A DNA stretch of 64,000 nucleotides from Protea cynaroides (lineage: Eukaryota > Streptophyta > Magnoliopsida > Proteales > Proteaceae): assembly GCA_028583415.1 (NCBI GenBank), contig CM053269.1:49505322-49569321 (forward strand), written 5' to 3'. The position numbers and the translations under genes are program-made. Numbering within the stretch: position 1 is the stretch's first letter; each line of letters begins with the position of its first letter. The notes below the pieces were generated by a model. The model searched no databases. It was not told where the DNA came from and worked only from the letters and a program-made list of their open reading frames with translations. Below are positions 35,581 to 45,800 of the stretch, piece after piece.

Positions 35581-37139
35581 GTCTGGCATTCCTCAGATGA
35601 AGCAGCTGTAGAATCTACCTATTGTCAACTGCACTCGTGTGAGTAATTAATCAATTATAGTTTATCACGGTTTACATTTACAAGTAGGTTTGAACTTTAA
35701 ATTGCTTGCAGGCTAATTGCCATGGTCCCATTAATATGCAACTGACACAAAATATGCCAGCAAATGCTTTCTGTTAAGATGGACGATGAATATTCACCAA
35801 AGCACCCATCCGTGTGGCCTTAAAAGCAATTGCAGAGTAAGTCACTGGAAGCCCAGAACCATCAATGTTTTATTAATGGATGAAAGTCTTACTCTGTTTC
35901 AATTTCCAGTATGTTTCTGTTTCCTATCAAATGGACAACCCAGACACAATTCCTGGTAAGATCAGTATGCCTAATAGATTATAACTTGATTACAATCATG
36001 TCTCATATTTCCAGAGCACTCCACGTTCACTTTTGTCCTTAGATTCCCAATTATGCATTAATGCACTTAAAGAGTCATAACTTCAATACAACCTCCTCAA
36101 CATAATCTATCCACGATCTTACAAACAGAGTCACCAGGAAACACTATAGATCAGATGTTCAATCTTTCTTGACCCCCATCTTAATGTAGAGAACTATTTT
36201 TTGATGCTGGAAAGAAGCATGAATTAAGAAAACAGGAAAACAAAGAATCACACTGTTGAAACAGTGTCTCAATCAAGGAGGATAAGAGTCCCTCCACACA
36301 AAAAAAATTGACTTAAACCAAGAGAAAACCTATCAATCCTATGGAGAAGGGGAGGGGGAGGGGCTTAAGTAACAGACCTACTACATTGTCTTAAAGCTCA
36401 GTAATCAACTCTGCAATCAGCTGGATCGCCCATTTTGATTTGGTGCCAAATGACTACTGTTGATAACTGGACTTGGTAAAATAACTTGGGAACATGGTTA
36501 TTTTCTGTATTTTATAGTATATTATATTTATATTTATTTACTTAATGCTACAATTTCTTCTAAGTTGATTGGATGCAGGGATCACTGCAAGTCTGCATCC
36601 ACTTAAATGGTTAGGATCTTAGATCAGTTGATCTTTCTGATAAAACCCATATTTTTTTGTGTGTTGGGTGTCTCCAGTTAGAGGGCGTTTCATTTTCTGT
36701 TTTTTAAGTAATCTCAGTGGGAATCAAATGAGCACCCCTGCAACCCAACACAATCTCTAAGTTCATCTGTGCTTGACTTTGATCAGTCTCTGGTCTTTCC
36801 CAGCTAATTACTTGGTAAAATATGAACTCTGACAGCTTGTGTTGGCTACAAATTGCCGGAAGATCGTTTCTTTTTATTTGGGTTTTGAATTTTCTTCCCC
36901 ACCTAAATGGAGACATTAATTAGACATTCAGAAAATAACATATGAACATATAAAGGGTCTGATCCCCATCTTGAGATCCCAGTTATATAATCAAATGCAT
37001 CCACGTGCAACCACCCACAGAGATCCCTATTCAACCGACAACCCCAACTTAAACAAATCAAGCCTTAGCAAACAGAGGGAAACTATGGTTCTTCCTCAGG
37101 ATCTGACAGAAAGGAAGCTTCCTTTAAAGCAGAGTATGT
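35581..37139. other. Intergenic; no gene recognised
   Basis: AT-rich sequence between the foldback MITE and the promoter of the first membrane-protein gene. No exon or repeat family recognised. Confidence 0.4.
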
Positions 37140-37155
37140 GTGTATATATATATAG
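37140..37155 (+). promoter_or_regulatory. TATA box of the 37.2-kb membrane-protein gene
   Basis: GTATATATATATAG lies about 55 bp upstream of the ATG at 37204, at a spacing that fits transcription starting near 37175-37185 with a short 5' UTR. Confidence 0.6.
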
Positions 37156-37203
37156 CCAAGTTAACAGAGCAATTCGAACCTATCAAGCATCATTCAATCC
37201 AAA

Positions 37204-37707
37204 ATGGCCTGGTTTCTGCTATTAGCTTCCTTCATCTTAGTCAATAATGCTCTCCTTGTATCTCTAGCCATGGCCAATGCACCAGCACCGAGCCTGTCAT
37301 CTAACAATAGAAAGATGGCCATGGATGCAGCTCAAGCAGAACCCACATGGATTATGAGACAGCCTGCAAGTAGTGATGAGGAGGCGATGAAGACCGTTGA
37401 AGCACCGATGGTTAAGGTGGAAGAAGCTGCCGGGAAGGATTCAAATTCAACTCATTCGAGGGGGGAAGAGCACGTTTCTGTGAACCAGCCGCAGCATGAA
37501 GAACCCGAGCTTGCAGAAGGGCCAGGCCAGGCAAGGTTAAGGAATAGGAAGCATCATTCTGATAAGTCCATAGCTGGTGGCGGAATCATCCTGGGTGGAC
37601 TGGCAGCCACCTTTGTGGTTTCGGTTATCCGTTATCTCAGGGTCACCAGAAAAAGAGACGAACAGAAGACGTTGGAGATAAAGAGCGAGGGACTCGAAGG
37701 TGCATAG
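37204..37707 (+). CDS. Small single-pass membrane protein (tandem copy 1), function unknown
   Basis: A single-exon frame of 167 residues. The ATG has a good plant context (AAAATGGC) and follows a TATA box. Residues 1-26 form a signal peptide (hydrophobic FLLLASFILV...LLVSLAMA). Residues about 27-120 are polar, acidic and likely extracellular, with one N-glycosylation motif (NST, about 81-83). Residues about 123-145 are a membrane segment (AGGGIILGGLAATFVVSVIRYL), followed by a basic stop-transfer RVTRKR and a short cytosolic tail. The topology suggests a type I membrane protein. The GGGIILGGL...SVI-Y-R-TR block matches the gene at 39487, so the two are tandem paralogues. Similar small plant proteins of unknown function exist; I do not assign a role. 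Confidence 0.8.
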   Translation: MAWFLLLASFILVNNALLVSLAMANAPAPSLSSNNRKMAMDAAQAEPTWIMRQPASSDEEAMKTVEAPMVKVEEAAGKDSNSTHSRGEEHVSVNQPQHEEPELAEGPGQARLRNRKHHSDKSIAGGGIILGGLAATFVVSVIRYLRVTRKRDEQKTLEIKSEGLEGA

Positions 37708-37712
37708 GGGCT

Positions 37713-37990
37713 GTAGACTATTTGGTACTTTTGTGGGACTAAACTCTAACACTCTCCCACATTCAAGGAAAAGTGCCGATGGGGGAGACTCTGAAAATTC
37801 TCTGGGATACCATATAAAGTTTTCATCACAAAATTTAGAAATGATAGATGCCCACACTGTTGGGAGCCATGGATGAGATGTGAGATCCACATCTGGAATG
37901 TTGGATTCACACCCATTGAGGCTTTCAAGATTGTGGAGTGGTTACCATGTGGGGAGAGGATCCTGACTCCCAACCCTTTGCTAATCAACG
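37713..37990 (+). repeat. Dispersed repeat overlapping the 3' flank of the first membrane-protein gene
   Basis: The sequence GTGGGACTAAACTCTAACAC with nearby CTATTTGGTA recurs at about 62045-62085 and again, more diverged, at 62185-62225. The 3' UTR of this gene therefore runs into, or derives from, a dispersed repeat. Confidence 0.45.
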
Positions 37991-38233
37991 TGACACTAAA
38001 CTCAAAAAAAAAGAAAGAAAAAAAAGCATGACTAAGATGATATGATTCCAAGAATTGGCCGGATTGGACTATTCTGCTATCTAGCTGAAACCACAGGAAA
38101 CTTATCTGATTCCAAAAAGAGTTGGGACTGTTACTGTTTTGATGATCCTGCCCATTTTTATTGTTAATAAAGCCCTGTGAATAGCATATGCAGATTTAGT
38201 TATGGCTTTTTTTTTTCCTCTTTTGATGCTTAA

Positions 38234-38335
38234 AAGAATTTGGACTATTTTTCGATCTGTGCGTGTCATTCTTGTGCAGGGACCATGCTAATCTTCTCGT
38301 ACCGTTCCAATTTTACCGGATATTTTCTAAGAGAC
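38234..38335 (-). pseudogene. U6 snRNA, full-length pseudogene
   Basis: On the minus strand it aligns end to end with plant U6: 5' GTCTCTT..., then ATCCGGTAAAATTGGAACG, AGAAGATTAGCATGGTCCCT, GACACGCACAGATCGA and 3' GTCCAAATTC, about 102 nt. It has more than ten changes, including in the normally invariant 5' stem-loop and one missing base before AGAAGATTAGC. Its upstream side lacks the plant USE (TCCCACATCG-type) and a properly spaced TATA. Both points argue against a working gene. It lies between the two membrane-protein paralogues. Confidence 0.85.
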
Positions 38336-39415
38336 TAGTTATGACATTTTTGATCATCAAGGCGATTCATTTGGGCAACAGTTTATTATAATGAGTCTTT
38401 GATTAGCATGCAACAATTTAAGTTATTTTTTTATAATCTAAATAGCTTAGATTAAATAAAATAATAGTAACCAGATATCACCTCATCTAGCTTCACATAA
38501 AAATGCCCATATATTAGTTAACTAATCTAGACTCGAATGTCGAAATTCAAAGAGTTTGAAGTTGCATCGTCTTGTGTAGCCCATCTTTCCATTTCCCCAT
38601 AAGACATTTTGGAAGATTGCATATATTTTTTAAGAACATAAATATAAAAGGACACTTGTAGAAGTATTGTTATTATTTTTTAAAAAGCAATCCACGTGTG
38701 TATCCTTGATTTGCCAAGATTCAACAGATTGCAAGACAACCTTCAAACTATATGAAAAAAGAAAATTGTATCAAACACCTTATCCTTTGAAGGGTCGTTA
38801 ATGGGTCAGTTCGATCTGATTTTAGTCCTATATTTGATTCAATTACAAATCAATTTTGTTTTTGGTTTGATTGTGGATTCTTATATGATCACTACTGGTT
38901 CAGTCTCAGTTCGGTTTTAGTTTACAATATGTATATGTAATAACAAGTTGGCTGAATGGGGGTTCTATCGGACTATTATCAGGCTGGTTTGATTTTCGAA
39001 GTTGGTTTCCTAGGTGTATTTAACTCAATGCTAGCTTAATGGAAAGAATTGGTCATTATTGGCTGGTTCAGTTTCGATTATGTTTTGGATTTATTGGTCT
39101 GGTTTGCTTTGAACTTATCAACTGATCCAGTCTTGTTTCAATTTTTCAACAAGTTCTAAAAACATAGCCTAATTACAGACCAATAAAATTCGGTTTGATT
39201 TAATCAAGACCGAATCAAAATGGTTTGATTTCAATTTTCAATTTGGACCCAACCCTGGTCCTTATCATCTAGTGATAAGTGATCTTCCTAATTTCAGAGG
39301 AAGGGTCGTGTAAGAAAGAAAAAAAAAAAAGGGAAAACATCCACGAGTTCCAAAATACCCAGCAAGCAAAAGTCTCAACATGAGATCTTCTCTTCAAATC
39401 CTAACTGAAACCTCC
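38336..39415. other. Intergenic between the membrane-protein paralogues; GGTTTGATT-rich repeat
   Basis: About 38805-39260 repeats variants of GGTTTGATT, TCGGTTT and CAATTTTG, like the degenerate 'GGTTCGGTTT' dispersed repeats frequent in plants (also at 57.0, 58.1 and 60.5-60.9 kb here). No exon is seen. Confidence 0.4.
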
Positions 39416-39416
39416 C

Positions 39417-39425
39417 CTATATAAG
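39417..39425 (+). promoter_or_regulatory. TATA box of the 39.5-kb membrane-protein gene
   Basis: CTATATAAG about 65 bp upstream of the ATG at 39487, a textbook plant TATA box at a sensible spacing. Confidence 0.7.
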
Positions 39426-39486
39426 AGTCCATAGATAGACCTTTACAGTCTCTAGAGTAACTCATTAAACTAATTAAAACCATAGA

Positions 39487-39873
39487 ATGGTTAGGTTCAG
39501 TTTCCTTCTTGTCTGCTTCTTTTTGGTGCTGGCAGATACGCTTATGGTGGTGATGGTGGTGGGCGCTTCCTTTGATCCACCACAGTCTCATGTTCTGATC
39601 AGCGAGTCACCCCTAACACAAGGGGGCGAGCAGCACGACCACTGCGCAAGCAAGGGCTGCAGTGCAGATGATACTAAAGATTATAGTAGAGAGGTGGAGA
39701 TGGCAGAAGCACCAGTGAGAAGCAGAAGGCTTGGAAGTCATCATCACAGGTCCATTAATGAGGTGGTCGGTGGTGGAATCATCCTTGCTGGTCTTCTAAT
39801 CACTGTCATCTTTTCAGTTATATGCTACATTCGTACCACAAGAAGTCGTCCAGAAACCAAGGCTTATGCATAA
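39487..39873 (+). CDS. Small single-pass membrane protein (tandem copy 2), function unknown
   Basis: A single-exon frame of 128 residues behind a clear TATA box. Residues 1-27 are a strongly hydrophobic signal peptide. Residues about 28-93 are polar, with two cysteines (53 and 58) and histidine clusters (HDHC, SHHHRS). Residues about 94-115 form a membrane segment (VGGGIILAGLLITVIFSVICY), then a basic TTRSR and a short tail. It shares HH--(S/D)-S(I)----GGGIIL-GL and SVI-Y-R-TR with the protein at 37204, at the same relative position, so the pair arose by tandem duplication. The extracellular regions have diverged almost completely: the first copy is acidic, the second histidine-rich. Function unknown; membrane or cell-surface location is inferred from topology. 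Confidence 0.8.
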   Translation: MVRFSFLLVCFFLVLADTLMVVMVVGASFDPPQSHVLISESPLTQGGEQHDHCASKGCSADDTKDYSREVEMAEAPVRSRRLGSHHHRSINEVVGGGIILAGLLITVIFSVICYIRTTRSRPETKAYA

Positions 39874-40202
39874 CAGCCTTTTGCTTTCTCCTGTTTATTC
39901 TACTGCTTATCTTTCTTAATCTTGTCTTTTTTTCCTTCCAATTTCCAAATGTAACTGCACAGATTGGTCACTCTTTTTCCCTCCCCCCAAACGGGAACCA
40001 TCTCTAAAGTGCATGGATCTTGGCTCCTTATGCTGATAATTCACAGTAAGGAAATGTAGTTTGAATGCAAGATTTGATTGTTAGGAATCCCTTACATATA
40101 CAAGTTCTTTCATATGAGGATGGTTCTCAATATTGTGAATCTCTTGTTCGGCATAAGTGAAATTTGTCGAGTATTAGAATAGAGCATTGATGTGATAATA
40201 AG

Positions 40203-40343
40203 ATTGTCATATTGCAACCTGATGATCATGACGATGGTTAAAAACACAAAACAACCTTCCTGTGTTGTGAGGCTAAGACTGCCTACACTTTGCTCTTCCT
40301 TAGATCCTGCAATAACAAGAACCTTAAGGAGGGGACGTCCTCT
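40203..40343 (+). mobile_element. Au-type SINE, degenerate
   Basis: Matches block by block the better-preserved copy at 48731-48896: TTGTCATATTGCAAC, a decayed B box, AACCTTCCTGTGTTGTG, GGCTAAGACTGC, TTGCTCTTCCTTAGATCCTG and CAAGAACCTT. Several small differences break the tRNA-like boxes. It lies upstream of the PI31-like gene. Confidence 0.65.
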
Positions 40344-40814
40344 TTTTTTTTTTTTTTTAGAATAAACCATTAAAAAAAAAATACAAGAACAAGAAAAAAA
40401 CCCTTTGTATTTTTTGGGTATTTACCAAAAAAATTATTTTTTTATTGGGTAAGTGTCCAATAGTTAACCTTACTATCTCAGCTCTGAACAGAACCTAGCA
40501 AGGACTTGGCCCCAAAAAGGAGGAGCCAGACTAGGCTGGGCCAGAAGTTGTCAAGCTTTACCAGAAACGACCGGGCAGGTCCATTGAAGCACAGAAAGTC
40601 ATAGTTTCAGAGATGCTTTACAGATTACGTGGAAATTAGTAGGACCTTCCTACAAACACAATTTTCACTTTTAAGTTCTAAGCAACTGCCAAAAGTTGAC
40701 ACTCGCGAATCGTTTTCTTCTTCTTCCTCTCCAAGTTACAATCTTCGAAGTCGTTGAATTGTACTTCTTCTACCTTAGCATCTTCTTCCAGAGAGAGAAT
40801 TTAATCAGGGAACA

Positions 40815-42858
40815 ATGGCCACTGCGAACTCTGTCTTGGCTTTGATTAGGGCGTATAGGCCTTATTTTAGAAACCCTCACGACAAAGTTGCATTCGCTGT
40901 TCATGCCTCTGTTCTCGCCTCTGGTTATGTCCTTACTGCTACTGGAACTCCAGTTTTTTCCGATAATGCTTTGTCCTCTGCTTCTACGGGTAAGCTATAT
41001 ATTGTTGACGTCTTCTTCTTCTGTTGTTTGTTTTTCCTCGGCAGTTTATTTTCTATGGTGTGGATATTGATCTCATTTCTTGAATTGGGTAGATGAGGTC
41101 GGGATAGAGGGATGGAATTCAACTGATGACGATTATGGTTTCTTATACCGGAGAGAGGAAAACGGTGTCAAGAAATCGCTCCTGGTGAAATGTTTGGTGA
41201 TGGGGGATAAATTAATTGTGGATGCATTGGTCGTGGGAGGTGGAGAGGAGAAACCTGTGAACCTCCAAATCGAGTATGCTTAGTACTTTCCTCCCTGAAC
41301 TTAACGTTGAATTTACGTCTTCTTTCTATATAAGGAGGGGAAGCCCTTTTTCTTTTTTTTTCTTTTTTTACTTCAGTTCTTTTGATTCTACAACTCTTAC
41401 GGGTTTGGCGGGTTTATGCAGTGTAGACAAGTATGATGGGGGGAGTGAGAGCACCCACTATCCTGACATGTATAAGAATTTTGGGGAGCTTGTAAATAGG
41501 TTGAATTCTGGTATTGTGGCTAAATTGGATGAATCGTCAGCGTCTTGCAGTTCAACAAGGTAACGTACTAGAAATTCCAGTATTCCTTTGTTTATTCGAT
41601 GCCCCCGGGGGGGGGGAGAGAGAGGGGTTGTTTGAATTTTGGTTGGCAATTTACTTTGTTTGGTGGGATGAAAATACTATTTGAATCGATGCACACAAAA
41701 GTTGAAAAAGTTATGTGCTTCATCCATGGTATCCTTTCGTTTGGTGCTGCAGATTTCTGCGGAAAGTTTTCCACATAGTGAGGTTGCAATGATCTTTGGG
41801 TAAACTTTTAAATTTTTTTTTTTCATTTGTAAACGTTTTCATCATGGGAAAGTTTTCCTTCACCCTGGCACCCTGGGTGAGGATTCACCAACATCTCTAC
41901 CGTCCTAATTATTTTGCCCCCTATATGTTGGAGGTCTGAAATGCCCTTCCCAGTTCCTAGAGTCCCATCCAAGAGCAATGAATGCCCTTGGTGAAGAGAG
42001 CCGTGGGTGTAGGAAAACTGCCTCACATTTCCTGTGACATGAAACATACTCTTCAGCCACTTTTTCCTTGCCAAAAGCGAGCGTCTTCAACAAAAGTAAT
42101 ATGCTCCGTCAGTTTATATTGTCTGCACCGAATGAACACTAGGCTCTAGGCTTAACTATAGTTTTACAGCAAAGCCTTAATTATAACAAGTACATATGAG
42201 ATCACACTGATTATACAAGGAATTCAAGAAGAAAAGGAAAAATCTGAAACAGGTATAGACTCATTATTCCATAAAGATCTTCAAGAGATTCCAGTTGTCA
42301 TATAACCTGAATGGCTGAAATCATTGGTATGCCAAAATTGCTATACTTTTTCTACTAAAAACATTTGCTTCTAAGTCAAAGACACCCACATAATATATGA
42401 CACCATAAAGTTTGTTTGCACCTCATCTCAAGAATAAAACCAGTTAAATCTTCAAAAATTTCTCAACTTCATGAATGGAGGGTGAATTGTTACTTTTATT
42501 CCTGTTTGGTTAGTGGTGACTTCATGAAAGTTATGATTAAATTAAACCCTCTAGGGTTTAATGATGATTTATAAGCAAGTAATAAATTTCTTTAGTTGGA
42601 TTTAGTTAGGTGCATCCTTAAAGAAGAGCTTAAGCAGATAAATGGATGGTTCACATAAAATGCTTGTTAGTTTGCTTGAAGAATCATGGTGATAATGATG
42701 ATGATGATGCACAACCCATCATCCGTCATTTCCAAGGCTGACATCTTGTAAGTCGCTGGGACATTTTATTTTCCTTTGATAAGTGATACTTAGTTGATAA
42801 GGAAACAAAACAGATATAACAAATCTCCAAAGGGGGGAACTGCCATAATTAATATTCC

Positions 42859-42890
<32 letters not shown>

Positions 42891-45800
42891 AGAGGACCAT
42901 CCAAAATGAAAATGTTCCTCCCACAAGGGAATGCCATCCCCATAACATATCAATCTTTAGTTTTTTTTTTTTTTTTTCCAATCCATTGCTCGCATCACAT
43001 ATCCTTGGCTGCACAACTCCTTGTTTGGCCAGATCATTGGCCATCTCATTAGCACTCCTAGGCTTTCATTGGAATGTACATTCCATTCTAGCAGCAAAAT
43101 GCAATGTACCGAGTGAGATGAGCAAACCTCCAAGGCTTGTAACTGAAATTATGGGGGTAGTTTGTGTTCTTCAGCTATTAGTGTCCTGATTAGGGATTGT
43201 GGTCTTAGTTACCAGGAAAAATTTAGAACTCAAGAAGTATAGGAGCTCACTTGATACAATGCCCTCATCACCTATTTGCGGGCTACTTTTGGTAGGTTAA
43301 AACTTGTCTTGTTGACATGGTTTTTAGGTGCTGTTTGAAAGCTTATTAAGTAGCTTTCCGACAAGACTAAAGCTCTCTTTGGTTTGTATTATAGAATTAA
43401 TTATATAACACATTATGACGTATGTAGTTGTATAATTTATGGTACTTATTTATATTTGAAAATAAATTGATATAATCTAAAATCTACAAATAGGTTAGAA
43501 GGTGTTATAAATAACTTATGAACATAAATATAAACTATACCAAGAGAGCCTAAGATATCGTAAATCAGAGCCGTTTTGAAAATAAGGGCCAATTTTTTTA
43601 GTGCATATGAGGCTGTGATGGGATTTCTATTTTTGAGAAGTTTTAAGTCAATAAAGAGTTTATGTTTAGATTCTATTTCTTTATTTTACTTATTTGAAAA
43701 ACGCTCATGGAAGTTGTTAAGTTTGTAATTAGAGTAAAAATTTATAAGTTTACAAGTGTTTTAGAGAATAAGAAGGTAATCATAAATCTTTGATCATTGA
43801 TCATTGATGTTATACAGTTTAGAAGATTTTTCTCAATCGGTTATTGACATGTTTGGAATTAATAAACTCGGAAAATTCTAACGACCAAAGAATCATATAG
43901 CCCATATAAAGCCAAGGAGGCTGGCCAGGCTAGGTAGTTCGACTGTAATTTCTATGTTGAATTAATATTTAGTATTTGTTCTACTTTGCTGCTCCTGTGG
44001 TTGGTTTCATTCAGTTCTAGTGTCAGTTGTAGAGAAGAACTAAACCATAAGTTATGGTTTGTTTAGATCTCTAATATCAACCTCTTCTTGTTCTGCTTTG
44101 CTGATTCTGTGGTTGGTGCTATTAAGTTATAGTGCCGGTTGGAATAAGTTGTGGGTTGTATAGTTATCTCTAATCCACTTCTTCTTCTTTCTCTTTACCT
44201 TCTCATGGTAGTATTTCAGCCTACTAGTTGTGAATGCCTTTCAGCCGTCGCGTAGCAAGAAGTGTTGCAGCACCCCCCTGGATCTTGGATATATTACTCT
44301 GATTTTTTTTTAAACAATAATTGCATGCCTTATAGCTGTATCCGTGGTTGGACTAAATCTTAGTTCCCCTTCCATTTTGAGGACTAAAGCACTTATACTA
44401 CATATCCTGTAATCTCAGGGCTCACTATTTTGGACCATAGAATTACCTTTATTGCCAGGCCTGCTCTATATCTTGATTTCTGGTAGAATTCAATGTCATA
44501 ACAAAAACATGAGTAGAGATTTGAAGGCTAATCCAGGTATACCCAGAGCCTATTACAGCATTGAGTTCTGGACCTCGGCAGGCCCAACATGTCATCCTGC
44601 GGTCTGGAATGTACTGATGGGTTTCTAGAAGCCTAAGGTCACTAGGTTCAGAAATCCAATGGAATTACAGAATCATAGTAGGTTAAGAAACCAGATTCAG
44701 GAGATTTTTAATCAGTAAATCAGAAGAGCAGATTTAGTCGAACTTCAGGTCAAGGGCTCTAATTGAGTAGGAGAATAATATCAGAAAATAGGCACTATCC
44801 AATTGTCAGATTCTTAGGACCTGAAGAACCCTATTAGAGATAGGATTCCTCAAGTTTGAGAATTGGTGGGAAACTCAGAGAAATTTCAGAAGAGTAATTA
44901 ATTTAATGCAGATTAAGGATGTTAATGATGACAGAATTCAATCAATTAACAGAGAAATACGAGTTAAAACTTGAAACAGAATCTGAAAACTAAGTTCTGA
45001 AACCATACTTGAAATAGGACTCTAAGAAATTAGTAGCAAGGCTCAATTTTTTTAAACCAGGGATCAACTTAGAGCTAGGTGTGATCGCTAGTAAAGAAGT
45101 TAGATTGGTGCGAATGCTAGTAAAGAAGTTAGATTTGTGCGATTGCTAGTAAAGAAGTTAGATTTGAATTTCAGGCTTGATGGTGGAGAAAAATCATATT
45201 CAACAGAATGAGGCATGAGGATGAAAAAGAAATTAATTTTTTAGAATGAAGATAAAGTATGGACCTGTTCAGTCGATAGGAGTTGAAGTACAGAAACATA
45301 GGATCAAGAATCCAACTGATCTATTCTGGAATACCCCAGAATATCTACTGAATCTACTATAGAGAAATCATTCTTCAATCCACAAGAGGCACCTGAGAAT
45401 CGACCCAAAAGAAGCCTGAAATCCACAGGTCCAACAGCTGATAGCTTCTTCTTCATTAATCAAAACTGCGAGTTGTAAAGAGCCTTACGAACTTAGAAAA
45501 GGCTAAGATCTGATTACAACCTGTTAGGCCAGACCGAGTCCAATCATGATCAAATCAGGAAAATGAAGAGAACAGAAATAAAATAGGAAACTGCCCATAC
45601 GCAACCCTAGAAAGAGAGGATCCCTAACAGCTAGGACTTTTGCAACGTAAAACAAGGCTGGAGACTTATAAGAGGTGTCCCAGATTGCAGGTGAGAGCTC
45701 TGTTATGAGAGTGAATCAGCAGTAAAAGAGGAAAAGAAGAAGAGAAATAGAGAAGTAAAGTGAGAGAAGAAGGAAGAAGGAAGAAGAAAGAGAAGATTAG

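Noticed and set aside
38234..38335. Working U6 snRNA gene
   Set aside because: No USE or spaced TATA upstream and several changes at conserved positions.
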